Shown: positions 43,470-53,417, counted from the first letter of the stretch. The stretch: 64,000 bases of DNA from an uncultured Muribaculaceae bacterium (GCA_910588065.1 CAJUPZ010000010.1:1-64000), one strand, 5' to 3'. Notes: generated from the letters alone by a model not told the origin. Translations and numbers: made by a program.

Positions 43470-45050
43470 TTAGAATTCTGAAGTAAAGTGAAATTTTATA
43501 TCAGGAAAATCGTTCTGGGCCATTTGCAAAACGTAGCCGGAATCTGCGAGAAACACATCTCGCCCCTCACGGTCAACAGCCATGAACTGATGCTTGCGGC
43601 GTTTGAAATTTTCAAGTGCGGCAGCGTTGTCGCTCTCTATCCAGCAAGCTTTATATAGCGAAATCGGCTCCCAGCGGCATTGTGCGCCATACTCATGGAG
43701 CAGGCGGTACTGAATAACCTCAAACTGGAGCTGACCCACAGTGCCGATAAGTTTGCGGCCATTGAACTGGTTTGTGAAGAGCTGTGCCACACCCTCGTCC
43801 ATGAGTTGCTGAATGCCCTTTTCGAGCTGCTTTGACTTCATGGGGTCGGTGTTCTCTATATATTTGAACATCTCGGGCGAGAAGCTCGGGAGTCCTTTGA
43901 AGTGCAGGGTTTCGGAAGATGTGAGAGTGTCGCCGATTTTGAAATTGCCGGTATCGGGTATGCCGACTATGTCGCCCGGGAATGCCTCATCGACAATGTT
44001 TTTGCGCTGGGCCATGAAAGCGGTGGGGGCTGCGAACTTCAGGGTTTTGCCGCTTCTTATGTGCCGGTAGGGAGCGTTTCTCTCAAACTTTCCGGAGCAT
44101 ATCTTCACAAATGCTATGCAGGAGCGGTGGTTGGGATCCATATTTGCATGAATCTTGAAAACGAATCCGCTGAAACCCTCCTCGTCAGGCTTCACCTCAC
44201 GCTCCTCAGCCACAATTGGTCTCGGGCTCGGAGCAATCTGAACAAAGCAGTCAAGCAGCTCTTTCACACCAAATGTATTGAGAGCGGAGCCGAAAAATAC
44301 GGGTGCGACCTTGCCCTGCAGATAGTCGTTGACATCAAATTCGGGGTACACTCCATCTATAAGCTCAAGGTCCTCGCGCAGTTTTGCCGCATCAGCTTCA
44401 CCTACCGCCTGATCTATTCGCGGGTCATCGAGTGAATCAATCTCAACACGCTCGGTCACTTTCTGTTTGTCAGGGGTGAAAAGGTCAAGAGAGTGCTCGT
44501 GAATATTGTACACGCCCTTGAATTTGGCACCTATATTAATGGGCCATGAGAGGGGACGCACATTGATTTTGAGTTCCTGCTCAAGTTCGTCGAGAATATC
44601 GAAGGGGTCACGGCCCTCGCGGTCAAGTTTGTTTACAAAAATAATCACGGGGGTGTTGCGCATCCGGCACACCTCCATCAGTCTGCGTGTCTGCTGCTCC
44701 ACGCCTTTTGCCACATCGACAACAATTATAACGCTGTCCACCGCTGTGAGCGTGCGGAAGGTGTCTTCCGCAAAATCCTGGTGACCCGGAGTGTCGAGGA
44801 TGTTGATTTTATATCCGTTGTACTCAAAACCCATTACAGAAGTGGCAACCGAAATGCCTCTCTGCTTTTCAATTTCCATCCAGTCGCTGGTGGCGGTTTT
44901 CTTGATTTTATTTGATTTCACCGCTCCGGCGATATGAATCGCGCCGCCGAAAAGCAGCAGTTTTTCGGTGAGGGTGGTTTTGCCGGCATCGGGGTGGGAG
45001 ATGATGGCAAATGTTCGTCTGCGGTTTATTTCGTCAGTTAACTGTGACAT
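43470..45050 (-). CDS. prfC: Peptide chain release factor 3
   Basis: The 526-residue translational GTPase recycles RF1/RF2 from the ribosome. G1 is AIISHPDAGKTTLTEK, G3 DTPGHQDF with the catalytic histidine, and G4 VNKLDREGRDP; the RF3 C-terminal domain follows. It is first in a minus-strand run leading into thrA and is transcribed from TACCTTTG at 45084-45077. Confidence 0.96.
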   Translation of the reverse strand: MSQLTDEINRRRTFAIISHPDAGKTTLTEKLLLFGGAIHIAGAVKSNKIKKTATSDWMEIEKQRGISVATSVMGFEYNGYKINILDTPGHQDFAEDTFRTLTAVDSVIIVVDVAKGVEQQTRRLMEVCRMRNTPVIIFVNKLDREGRDPFDILDELEQELKINVRPLSWPINIGAKFKGVYNIHEHSLDLFTPDKQKVTERVEIDSLDDPRIDQAVGEADAAKLREDLELIDGVYPEFDVNDYLQGKVAPVFFGSALNTFGVKELLDCFVQIAPSPRPIVAEEREVKPDEEGFSGFVFKIHANMDPNHRSCIAFVKICSGKFERNAPYRHIRSGKTLKFAAPTAFMAQRKNIVDEAFPGDIVGIPDTGNFKIGDTLTSSETLHFKGLPSFSPEMFKYIENTDPMKSKQLEKGIQQLMDEGVAQLFTNQFNGRKLIGTVGQLQFEVIQYRLLHEYGAQCRWEPISLYKACWIESDNAAALENFKRRKHQFMAVDREGRDVFLADSGYVLQMAQNDFPDIKFHFTSEF

Positions 45051-45076
45051 TCTGCAATTAAATTATTTTTCGACTG

Positions 45077-45084
45077 CAAAGGTA
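45077..45084 (-). promoter_or_regulatory. -7 box for prfC
   Basis: TACCTTTG on the minus strand, 26 bases before the prfC start. Divergent to the box at 45106-45113. Confidence 0.65.
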
Positions 45085-45105
45085 CAATTTTATCTGAAAA
45101 CTGAC

Positions 45106-45113
45106 TACCTTTG
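45106..45113 (+). promoter_or_regulatory. -7 box for the RNA methyltransferase gene
   Basis: TACCTTTG on the plus strand; its G is 7 bases from the ATG at 45120. Confidence 0.6.
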
Positions 45114-45119
45114 CAGCCT

Positions 45120-45884
45120 ATGGAAATGACCGCAAGTCTCAGAAAATTTGTAGTATCACTGTCATCGGGCCGTCACCGGCGCATTGAGCAGGCATTTGTT
45201 GCCGAGGGCACAAAGTGTGTCACCGACACACTCGGCAGTTTCGGTCTGCGCTATCTGATAGCTACCGAAGCATGGGCCGGGGCTCATGAGCCGGCTGTTG
45301 CCGCAGCAGGTTCGCTCTTTGTCCAGGCTCCGAAAAAGGAGCTGGAGCGGATGTCAAGCTTGTCAACAGCGCCTGAGGTGATAGCTGTGTATGATATGCC
45401 GGTAGCCACATTTGACCCGTCGGAGGCTGAACGCGATATAGTGGTTGCGCTTGACAGGGTTCAGGATCCCGGGAATGTCGGTACTATAATACGGTCTGCC
45501 GACTGGTTTGGTGTCAGAACTGTTATCTGCTCGGAAGCTACCGCAGATGCATTCTCAGCCAAAGCTATCATGGCTACCATGGGAGCAATATCCCGGGTCA
45601 AGGTTGTGAGAGGTGATATTGCGGAGATGCTGCGTGGCTGCTCAGCTCCTGTGATGGGTACTTTCCTTGAGGGCGAGGATATTTATCATACTGATCTGCC
45701 GACGGCCGGAGTGCTTGTGATGGGCAATGAAGGCAAAGGAATATGCAGTGAAGTTGAAGCACTTGTCAGCAAAAAACTGTTTATACCGTCATATCCGGCC
45801 GGAGTGCCCACGGTGGAATCGCTCAATGTCGGCATGGCCACTTCCATAGCTCTCGCCGAGTTCAGGCGCAGAGTCAACAATTAA
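45120..45884 (+). CDS. TrmH/SpoU-family RNA 2'-O-methyltransferase
   Basis: The 254-residue knotted methyltransferase has an N-terminal substrate-binding part (about 1-95) and the SPOUT domain with ALDRVQDPGNVGTIIRSADWFG, VLVMGNEGKGI and SLNVGMATSIALAEFRRR. It methylates a ribose in rRNA or tRNA; which one cannot be told. A start at ATG 45120 leaves practically no leader after the -7 box; ATG 45126 is an alternative. radA follows after 11 bases. Confidence 0.9.
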   Translation: MEMTASLRKFVVSLSSGRHRRIEQAFVAEGTKCVTDTLGSFGLRYLIATEAWAGAHEPAVAAAGSLFVQAPKKELERMSSLSTAPEVIAVYDMPVATFDPSEAERDIVVALDRVQDPGNVGTIIRSADWFGVRTVICSEATADAFSAKAIMATMGAISRVKVVRGDIAEMLRGCSAPVMGTFLEGEDIYHTDLPTAGVLVMGNEGKGICSEVEALVSKKLFIPSYPAGVPTVESLNVGMATSIALAEFRRRVNN

Positions 45885-45895
45885 AACTGTAAGGT

Positions 45896-47263
45896 ATGGC
45901 AAAAGGCATAAAGAGTGTATGGATGTGCAGCGAGTGTGGAGCCGATTCCCCAAAATGGGAAGGGCGGTGCCCGAGCTGCGGTGCATGGAACACCATGGTG
46001 GAGGAGAAGGTCAGTGTCAAGCCGGGCAAATCCAAGAGTCTGCTCGGCGACGAGCTTAGGTCGCGTCCGCAGAAAGTCAGTGAGATTGAGACTTCCGAGC
46101 TGCCACGCATACCGATGCCGAGCAAGGAGCTCAACCGGGTGCTCGGAGGCGGCCTTGTGCCGGGCTCCATGGTGCTTATAGGCGGTGAGCCTGGAATAGG
46201 CAAATCGACCCTTGTGCTCCAGAACACCCTTTCGATAAAGAGCCGCAAGGTGCTTTATGTCAGCGGTGAGGAGAGCGCGGCGCAGCTCAGAATGCGAGCT
46301 GACCGGCTCGGCAAGGTGAGCGACAACGTGTATATAGTGTGCGATACCTCGCTAGACAGCATATTTGCCCACATAAAGTCCACAGACCCCGGGATGCTTG
46401 TCATCGACTCCATACAGACTATTGCCAGTGAAGACCTTGAGTCGGCGGCAGGCAGTGTGGGGCAGGTGCGCGAGTGCTCGGCCCGCCTTTTGCGTTATGC
46501 AAAGGAGAGCGGGGTGCCGGTTCTCATAATCGGGCATATAAACAAGGAGGGCAGTATTGCCGGCCCGAAGGTTCTCGAACATATTGTTGACACTGTGCTT
46601 CAGTTTGAGGGTGACCGCAATTATATGTACCGTATTCTCCGGTCAATAAAAAACCGCTTCGGCAGCACATCCGAGATAGGCATATATGAGATGTGCCGCA
46701 CCGGATTGCGTGAAGTGAGCAATCCGTCGGAGATTATGCTCAGCCGGGGGCATGAGGAGCTGTCGGGCACCACAATCGGTGTGACGATGGAGGGTATACG
46801 TCCGTTCATGATAGAGGTGCAGGCTCTTGTGAGCACGGCTGCCTACGGCACCCCACAGCGAAGCGTCACCGGGTTTGATGCGAAGCGTATGAATATGCTC
46901 CTTGCCGTACTTGAGAAGCGGGTGGGCTTCAAGCTCGCACAGAAGGATGTGTTTCTGAATATAGCCGGGGGCATAAAGGTGAGCGACCCGGCTCTTGACC
47001 TTGCGGTGATATGCGCTATCTTGTCGAGCAATGTGGATATGAGTGTTCCGGTAGACGTGTGTATGGCCGGCGAGGTTGGTCTTTCTGGCGAAATACGTCC
47101 GGTGATGCGCATGGAGCAGCGGGTAAAGGAGGCGCAGAAACTTGGCATGAAGCGGATGCTTGTGCCTGCCGGCAATCTCAAAGGTATTGACCTTGGCAAT
47201 TCCGATATGGAGATAGTGCAGGTGTCTAAAGTGGAGGAGGCATTCCGCGCGCTTTTCGCGTAA
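45896..47263 (+). CDS. radA: RadA/Sms DNA repair ATPase
   Basis: The 455-residue branch-migration factor in recombination has an N-terminal zinc finger CSECG...CPSCG (about 10-27), Walker A GGEPGIGKST (about 95), the RadA-specific KNRFGSTSEIG (about 253) and a C-terminal Lon-like P domain (about 300-455). It lies 11 bases after the RNA methyltransferase gene and is followed by a strong hairpin at 47272. Confidence 0.96.
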   Translation: MAKGIKSVWMCSECGADSPKWEGRCPSCGAWNTMVEEKVSVKPGKSKSLLGDELRSRPQKVSEIETSELPRIPMPSKELNRVLGGGLVPGSMVLIGGEPGIGKSTLVLQNTLSIKSRKVLYVSGEESAAQLRMRADRLGKVSDNVYIVCDTSLDSIFAHIKSTDPGMLVIDSIQTIASEDLESAAGSVGQVRECSARLLRYAKESGVPVLIIGHINKEGSIAGPKVLEHIVDTVLQFEGDRNYMYRILRSIKNRFGSTSEIGIYEMCRTGLREVSNPSEIMLSRGHEELSGTTIGVTMEGIRPFMIEVQALVSTAAYGTPQRSVTGFDAKRMNMLLAVLEKRVGFKLAQKDVFLNIAGGIKVSDPALDLAVICAILSSNVDMSVPVDVCMAGEVGLSGEIRPVMRMEQRVKEAQKLGMKRMLVPAGNLKGIDLGNSDMEIVQVSKVEEAFRALFA

Positions 47264-47271
47264 ATATAATG

Positions 47272-47302
47272 CGGGGCTGCATCTTTGGAAAATGCAGCCC
47301 CG
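47272..47302. terminator. Bidirectional hairpin between radA and purT
   Basis: CGGGGCTGCAT (47272-47282) pairs perfectly with ATGCAGCCCCG (47292-47302) around a 9-base loop. It sits 8 bases after the radA stop and 25 bases beyond the end of the converging purT gene, so it can serve both. Confidence 0.75.
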
Positions 47303-47327
47303 TAAATCAATTTGGTATGCCGTAATA

Positions 47328-48518
47328 TCAGCGGGGAAGGATATTCACTTTCAGTTTGTTGTAAGCTCTCTCCGCTTTGGCGCGTGCCTCATCAACAGTG
47401 TCGGCGGTAGCGAGAATCACGCCCATGCGTCTGTGGCCTTTGACTTCGGGTTTGCCGAAGATACGCATCTGCACACCGGGTTCTTCCAGCACCTGCTCAA
47501 GGCAGTCCATCTCAATTTTGTCAGTGTCGCCTTCAACAACGATTGCTCTTGAAGCTGATGGCCCGTAGAAGCGTATTTCCGGAATCGGAAGACCGAGAAG
47601 TGCTCTTGCGTGCAGCCCGAATTCGCTGAGATCTTGCGAAATCATTGTCACCATGCCGGTGTCGTGCGGGCGAGGGGACACCTCGCTGAAAATCACTTCG
47701 TCGCCCTTGATAAAGAGCTCAACGCCGAAAATTCCATAGCCGCCGAGAGCATCGGTTACTTTGCGGGCAATATCTTTAGCACTTTCGATAGCTTTTGCCG
47801 ACATTGGCTGAGGCTGCCATGAATAGCGGTAGTCGCCGTTTACCTGAATATGTCCTACCGGTTCGCAGAAAGTGGTGCCGCTGCAGCTGCGCACTGTAAG
47901 AAGGGTTATTTCGTAGTCGAAATCCACAAAACCTTCCACAATCACTCTGCCTGCGCCGGCACGTCCGCCCTCCTGGGCGTTTTTCCATGCTTTTTCTATA
48001 TCCTCAGCTGACTTCACAGTGCTCTGTCCGTGGCCGCTTGAGCTCATTATCGGTTTTACAACACAGGGTATGCCAATGGTTTCAACAGCTGCTTTGAATT
48101 CCTCGTAGTCAGATGCAAAGCGATACGGGCTGGTTTTTACACCGAGTTCTTCGGCGGCAAGACGGCGTATGCCTTCACGGTTCATTGTCAGCCAAGCGGC
48201 GTTGGCGGTAGGGGTAACATTATAGCCTTCGGCTTCAAGTTCTTTCAGCACCGGTGTTGCGATAGCCTCCACTTCCGGGATTATGTGGTCAGGCTTCTCG
48301 AGCTCTATTACTCGTCGCAGTTCCTTACCGTCAAGCATATTGAAAACATGGCAACGGTGGGCTACCTGCATGGCGGGAGCTCCGGGATATCTGTCACAAG
48401 CCACAACTTCGACGCCGTAGCGCTGGAGCTCTATGGCAACTTCCTTGCCGAGTTCGCCGCTGCCGAGCAGAAGCGCCTTGCGGCCGACGGGGGTACAAAC
48501 TGAACCGATTTTAGTCAT
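47328..48518 (-). CDS. purT: Formate-dependent GAR transformylase
   Basis: The 396-residue ATP-grasp enzyme formylates glycinamide ribonucleotide with formate in purine synthesis. LLGSGELGKEVAIELQR is near residue 15, VVKPIMSSSGHGQS near 155, EVSPRPHDTGMVT near 270. The length is normal. It needs free formate, consistent with an anaerobic fermenter. Confidence 0.96.
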   Translation of the reverse strand: MTKIGSVCTPVGRKALLLGSGELGKEVAIELQRYGVEVVACDRYPGAPAMQVAHRCHVFNMLDGKELRRVIELEKPDHIIPEVEAIATPVLKELEAEGYNVTPTANAAWLTMNREGIRRLAAEELGVKTSPYRFASDYEEFKAAVETIGIPCVVKPIMSSSGHGQSTVKSAEDIEKAWKNAQEGGRAGAGRVIVEGFVDFDYEITLLTVRSCSGTTFCEPVGHIQVNGDYRYSWQPQPMSAKAIESAKDIARKVTDALGGYGIFGVELFIKGDEVIFSEVSPRPHDTGMVTMISQDLSEFGLHARALLGLPIPEIRFYGPSASRAIVVEGDTDKIEMDCLEQVLEEPGVQMRIFGKPEVKGHRRMGVILATADTVDEARAKAERAYNKLKVNILPR

Positions 48519-48558
48519 ATAAGAGGGTGTTAATGATGAATGCCGTTTAATAAATTAT

Positions 48559-50961
48559 TCAATGTTCAACAGCGAGGTCAAACACTTCGCTGATGGCTGT
48601 AACATATTTGATGTCGAGTCCTGTGAGATAATGTTCAGGGATATCGGCTACATCCTTGCGGTTTGCCTCGGGGAGAATCACGGTTGTTATGCCGGCACGC
48701 TTTGCAGCAAGGATTTTCTCTTTCACTCCGCCGATGGGCAATACTCTGCCACGGAGCGTGAGCTCGCCGGTCATGGCTATGCGTTCTCTGATCTTGCGTC
48801 CGCTGAAGGCCGACATAATAGATGTAGCCATTGTTATGCCTGCCGAGGGACCATCCTTGGGTATAGCGCCTTCCGGCACATGGATGTGTATTGCGCTCGA
48901 ATCAAATTTAGATTGGTCGATGCCGAAATCGGCTGCGTGGGCGCGCACATGCTGCAGAGCTATTGTTGCCGATTCCTTCATTACATCTCCGAGATTGCCT
49001 GTGAGAACAAGCTTTTCGCTCTTGGAGGGGGTGAGTGAGGTTTCAACGCAAAGGGTGCAGCCACCGGCAGCTGTCCACGCAAGTCCGGTAACAACTCCGG
49101 GAAAATCGTTGCCCTCGTAGCGTTCCTTTATATAAGGTGCGGGGCCGAGCAGTTCTGTGAGGTGAGCCGGTTTTACCTTTTTATGCCATGACTGTGAGCT
49201 GACTTTGGCAAGCACAGTTTTGCGCACTATGGCTGCAAGCCGTTTTTCAAGCTGACGCACTCCGCTCTCCGAGGTGTACTCCTCGATGATTGCAAGTATA
49301 GTCTCCGGCTCGATTTTAAGCTCTGTCTTTTTCAGTCCGGCCTCTGAGAGGAGTCTTGGAATGAGATGGCGTACTGCAATTTCGGTTTTCTCTTCGGGGA
49401 GGTAGCCGGAGATGTCGATTATCTCCATTCGGTCGATAAGCGGCGCGGGGATAGAGGAGAGATTATTTGCTGTTGCAATGAATAGCACCTTTGACAGGTC
49501 GAAATCCACATCCACATAATTGTCATGGAAGTGATTGTTCTGTTCGGGGTCAAGCACCTCGAGCAGCGCGGCAGATGGGTCGCCTCTGAAATCGGAGCCG
49601 ACTTTGTCAATCTCGTCAAGAAGCATCACGGGGTTTGCCGTGCCGGCTCTGCGAATCGCATCGATGATGCGTCCGGGCATGGCACCTATATATGTGCGGC
49701 GATGGCCGCGAATCTCGGCCTCGTCATGGAGTCCTCCGAGAGCCACACGCCGGTATTTGCGGCCAAGAGCTTTGGCTATGGACTGGCCGAGAGATGTCTT
49801 GCCTACACCGGGCGCACCCACAAGGCATATTATCGGGGCGTGGGTAGCCGGCGCGTTAATCAGAAGCGCAATCTGTTCGAGCACTCTCTCTTTAACCTTC
49901 TCCAAGCCGTAATGGTCTTCATCCAGCACATCGGCGGCATGCTTTATATCCTCCACTGTGGGATCAATCTTGCCCCAGGGCAGATCAACAATCAGCTCAA
50001 GGTAAGAGAGAAGCACCGAATAGTCGGGGCTTTGGGGAGCCAGACGTCCGAGCTTGGCACATTCGCGGTCGAATACCTTGCGGACATCCTCAGGCAGGGG
50101 AGCGGCATCGGCAAGCTCGCGCAGACGGTAAATATCATCTTCCGGGCCTTCATCGCCGTATAGCTCGCGGCGTATAGCTTCGTATTGCTGCTGAAGAAAG
50201 GCTGTTTTCTGCTGTTCGGAGAGAGCCGAGCGGGTTTTCTCGCCAATCTCCTGAACTATTTTCAGCATCTCCTCATGTTTCCTAAGCTCCTGGAGCAGAA
50301 TAAGGCCACGGGTCTTGATGCTTTTGTCCTCAAGCATGGTCTGGCGGATGGCGGGATTTATCGGGGCGTGGGTAGCTGACACATTGATGGCCAGCACCGG
50401 GTTCTCTATAGCCTCGATGCTCACGCTCACCTCTTTGGGAGCGTCTACCCCATGCTTAAGCAGATGGACAAGAGAGCTCTTAACTTCATGGGAAAGAGCA
50501 ATCAGCTCGGGGTCATCATCGCTGCACTTGGCCTCGCGCAGCGGGGTTGCCTCCACGAAAATCACGTCGGGATGGATATCCAGCGTCGGGATAGCTTGCG
50601 CTTTCAAGGAGAAGCGTCCTCTTGCGCGCAGTATTGCTGTAGGGGTAGAGCCCTGGAGCTCGAACACATTGAGCACATCGGCAATCACTCCAACAGAATG
50701 AAGGTCGGAAAAACCGGGGGTTTCCACCGAGGCGTCGCGCTGGCATACAACGCCAATGGCAAAATGCCTGTCATTTGACATCTTGGCAAGAGCCAGTGAC
50801 TGCTCACGTCCGAGCTGAACAGGGAATGTCACTCCGGGAAAAAGAACAAAATCCCGTGTGGCAAGTATTGGTAAAGCACTGTAATCAGGCTTCTTATCTA
50901 ATTTCTTAGGGTCAATATCTATTTGACCTATAGTGACAATTTGTGGGTCGCGATCACTCAT
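48559..50961 (-). CDS. lon: Lon ATP-dependent protease
   Basis: The 800-residue cytoplasmic protease has an N-terminal substrate domain (about 30-230), an AAA+ module with Walker A GAPGVGKTSLG (about 385) and LLDEIDKVG, and a proteolytic domain with the catalytic serine in PKDGPSAGITM and lysine in GGVKEKILAAKRAG. It is transcribed from TATCTTTG at 50995-50988. Confidence 0.97.
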   Translation of the reverse strand: MSDRDPQIVTIGQIDIDPKKLDKKPDYSALPILATRDFVLFPGVTFPVQLGREQSLALAKMSNDRHFAIGVVCQRDASVETPGFSDLHSVGVIADVLNVFELQGSTPTAILRARGRFSLKAQAIPTLDIHPDVIFVEATPLREAKCSDDDPELIALSHEVKSSLVHLLKHGVDAPKEVSVSIEAIENPVLAINVSATHAPINPAIRQTMLEDKSIKTRGLILLQELRKHEEMLKIVQEIGEKTRSALSEQQKTAFLQQQYEAIRRELYGDEGPEDDIYRLRELADAAPLPEDVRKVFDRECAKLGRLAPQSPDYSVLLSYLELIVDLPWGKIDPTVEDIKHAADVLDEDHYGLEKVKERVLEQIALLINAPATHAPIICLVGAPGVGKTSLGQSIAKALGRKYRRVALGGLHDEAEIRGHRRTYIGAMPGRIIDAIRRAGTANPVMLLDEIDKVGSDFRGDPSAALLEVLDPEQNNHFHDNYVDVDFDLSKVLFIATANNLSSIPAPLIDRMEIIDISGYLPEEKTEIAVRHLIPRLLSEAGLKKTELKIEPETILAIIEEYTSESGVRQLEKRLAAIVRKTVLAKVSSQSWHKKVKPAHLTELLGPAPYIKERYEGNDFPGVVTGLAWTAAGGCTLCVETSLTPSKSEKLVLTGNLGDVMKESATIALQHVRAHAADFGIDQSKFDSSAIHIHVPEGAIPKDGPSAGITMATSIMSAFSGRKIRERIAMTGELTLRGRVLPIGGVKEKILAAKRAGITTVILPEANRKDVADIPEHYLTGLDIKYVTAISEVFDLAVEH

Positions 50962-50987
50962 TATATATGTTTTTCCTATATATTATG

Positions 50988-50995
50988 CAAAGATA
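50988..50995 (-). promoter_or_regulatory. -7 box for lon
   Basis: TATCTTTG on the minus strand, 26 bases before the lon start. Confidence 0.6.
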
Positions 50996-51074
50996 ATGCC
51001 AAAAGTTCAACCCATACCTATAAATATATAAAAAAATGAGAATAAAAGAGCCGGGGAGCTATGACTCGCCGAAA

Positions 51075-51092
51075 ATATGTTGTGTAACATAT
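51075..51092. promoter_or_regulatory. Palindrome between lon and EF-G2 genes, possible operator
   Basis: ATATGTT (51075-51081) and AACATAT (51086-51092) are perfectly complementary around a 4-base centre, lying in the 237-base divergent region. Operator-like in form only; no regulator is assigned. No consensus -7 box was found directly before 51199. Confidence 0.35.
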
Positions 51093-51198
51093 AACTGAAT
51101 TGATGAAATGTAATTTTTTTTGTCTAATTTGCGGCCGAAAGCAGAACAGCCTCTCCCACTCTGCCATATATACACAAACATTACTAAACTCTAATAAC

Positions 51199-53355
51199 AT
51201 GAAAGTTTATCAGACTAACGAAATCAAGAACATTGCGCTTCTTGGCAGTAAAGGCTCAGGTAAGACCACACTTGCAGAGGCTATGCTCTACGAGTGTGGC
51301 GTTATAAAACGCAGAGGCAACGTTGAGTCCAAGAACACAGTGAGCGACTACTTCCCTGTGGAAAAAGAGTACGGCTACTCTGTATTCTCAACCATATTCT
51401 ATGCAGAATTCCTCGGCAAGAAACTCAATGTGATAGACTGTCCGGGCGCTGACGACTTTGTCGGCAATGCAATCACGGCTCTGAATGTCACCGATACCGG
51501 CGTGATTCTGATAGACTCCCAGTACGGAGTGGAGGTTGGCACGCAGAACATTTTCCGCACATGCGCCTCACTCAACAAGCCGGTGATTTTTGCCCTCAAC
51601 CAGCTTGACGGCGAGAAAGCCGACTATGAAAATGTGATAGAGCAGGTGCGCGAGGTGTTCGGCAAAAAGGTTGTGAGCGTTCAGTATCCTCTCAATGCCG
51701 GTCCCGGCTTCAATGCCATGATTGACGTGCTGCTGATGAAAAAATACTCATGGGGACCCGATGGCGGTGTGCCCACAATCGAGGATATCCCCGAGGATGA
51801 GATGCCGCGTGCCCTTGAGCTGCACCAGCAGCTTGTCGAGGCAGCAGCCGAGAATGATGAGACGCTCATGGAAAAATTCTTCGAGCAGGGTCATCTGACA
51901 GAGGACGAAATGCGCGCAGGCATAAGAAAAGGACTGGTTGACAGGTCTGTATTCCCTGTGTTCTGCGTAAGCGCTCTGAAAGATATGGGTGTGCGCCGCA
52001 TGATGGAATTCCTTGGCAATGTAGTGCCTTTTGTAGAGGATATGCCCGCACCTGTTGACTCAGCAGGCGAGGAGGTGAAGCCGGACAGCAACGGACCGCT
52101 GAGCCTGTATATGTTCAAGACAACTGTTGAGCCGCATATCGGTGAGGTGAGCTACTTCAAGGTGATGAGCGGTACCCTTACCCCGGGTGTGGATCTCGAC
52201 AACATCAACCGTGGCACAAAAGAGAGAATCGCCCAGATTTTCTGTGTGTGCGGTCAGATTAAGACACAGGTGGACAAATTGTGTGCCGGTGACATCGGCG
52301 CCACTGTCAAACTCAAAGATGCCCGCACCGGCAACACTCTAGATGCCAAGGGCTGCGAGTATGCCTTTGACTTCATCAAATTCCCCGCGCCCAAATATCA
52401 GCGAGCCATCCGTCCTGTTACAGAAAGCGATGCCGAGAAACTGAGCGCCATTCTTACAAGAATGCACGAAGAGGATCCCACATGGGAGGTTGAGCTGTCA
52501 AAAGAGCTCAAGCAGACAATTCTATCCGGTCAGGGCGAGTTCCATCTGCGCACTCTCAAATGGAGAGTTGAAAACAATGACAAGCTCCCCATCATATTCG
52601 AGGAGCCGCGAATTCCGTACAGAGAGACCATCACCAAAGCATCACGCGCCGACTACCGTCACAAAAAGCAAAGCGGCGGCGCAGGTCAGTTCGGCGAAGT
52701 GCATCTCATTGTAGAGCCTTACACCGAAGGTATGCCGGCTCCCGACACATACCGCTTCGGCAATCAGGAATTCAAGATGAATGTCAGAGACACTCAGGAG
52801 ATACCTCTGGAGTGGGGAGGCAAGCTGGTGGTGTGCAACTGCATTGTTGGCGGCGCTATCGATGCCCGCTTCATACCGGCAATCATCAAGGGTCTCATGG
52901 ACAGAATGGAGCAGGGGCCGCTCACAGGCTCATACGCCCGCGACGTGAGAGTGTGCATCTATGACGGTAAGATGCATCCGGTTGACTCCAACGAAATCTC
53001 ATTCCGCCTTGCCGGTCGCAATGCATTCAGCGAAGCGTTCCGCAACGCCGGCCCGAAGATTCTCGAGCCTGTGTATGATGTCGAGGTAATGGTGCCCGGC
53101 GATGTGATGGGCGATGTGATGAGCGACCTTCAGGGACGCCGCGCCGTTATCATGGGCATGTCGAGCGAAAACGGCTTTGAGAAAATCATTGCCAAAGTGC
53201 CGCTGAAAGAGATGTCGAGCTATTCAACAGCTCTGAGCTCCATCACAGGCGGACGCTCGTCGTTCACCATGAAATTCTCAGCTTACGAACTTGTGCCCGG
53301 CGATGTTCAGGACAAGCTGCTCAAAGAGTACGCAGCCACACAGAGCGAGGAGTAA
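51199..53355 (+). CDS. EF-G2-like elongation factor G paralogue
   Basis: The 718-residue protein has the five-domain layout of EF-G. The GTP-binding motifs differ from housekeeping EF-G: G1 is LLGSKGSGKTT, G3 is IDCPGADDF with Ala84 in place of the catalytic histidine of DxPGH, and G4 is NQLD instead of NKxD. The C-terminal EF-G domains IV and V are complete (SGGAGQFGEVHL, MSSYSTALSSITGGRSSFTM). An EF-G paralogue lacking GTPase activity and needed for gut colonisation is known in Bacteroides; these changes fit that group. The ATG at 51199 is preferred to upstream starts, whose extra 33 residues have no EF-G counterpart. Confidence 0.9.
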   Translation: MKVYQTNEIKNIALLGSKGSGKTTLAEAMLYECGVIKRRGNVESKNTVSDYFPVEKEYGYSVFSTIFYAEFLGKKLNVIDCPGADDFVGNAITALNVTDTGVILIDSQYGVEVGTQNIFRTCASLNKPVIFALNQLDGEKADYENVIEQVREVFGKKVVSVQYPLNAGPGFNAMIDVLLMKKYSWGPDGGVPTIEDIPEDEMPRALELHQQLVEAAAENDETLMEKFFEQGHLTEDEMRAGIRKGLVDRSVFPVFCVSALKDMGVRRMMEFLGNVVPFVEDMPAPVDSAGEEVKPDSNGPLSLYMFKTTVEPHIGEVSYFKVMSGTLTPGVDLDNINRGTKERIAQIFCVCGQIKTQVDKLCAGDIGATVKLKDARTGNTLDAKGCEYAFDFIKFPAPKYQRAIRPVTESDAEKLSAILTRMHEEDPTWEVELSKELKQTILSGQGEFHLRTLKWRVENNDKLPIIFEEPRIPYRETITKASRADYRHKKQSGGAGQFGEVHLIVEPYTEGMPAPDTYRFGNQEFKMNVRDTQEIPLEWGGKLVVCNCIVGGAIDARFIPAIIKGLMDRMEQGPLTGSYARDVRVCIYDGKMHPVDSNEISFRLAGRNAFSEAFRNAGPKILEPVYDVEVMVPGDVMGDVMSDLQGRRAVIMGMSSENGFEKIIAKVPLKEMSSYSTALSSITGGRSSFTMKFSAYELVPGDVQDKLLKEYAATQSEE

Positions 53356-53386
53356 ACCAACCGACAACTACGATTGTTAAACAAAT

Positions 53387-53417
53387 GCAGCCCGGAGCCA
53401 ATCAGGTTTCGGGCTGC
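53387..53417 (+). terminator. GC-rich hairpin after the EF-G2 gene
   Basis: GCAGCCCG (53387-53394) pairs perfectly with CGGGCTGC (53410-53417). It lies between the EF-G2 stop and the next gene; there is no long T-run, so termination strength is uncertain. Confidence 0.5.

Noticed and set aside
51018..51200. Minus-strand frame of 60 codons in the lon/EF-G2 intergenic region
   Set aside because: AT-driven, with no domain or promoter, and it overlaps the EF-G2 start.
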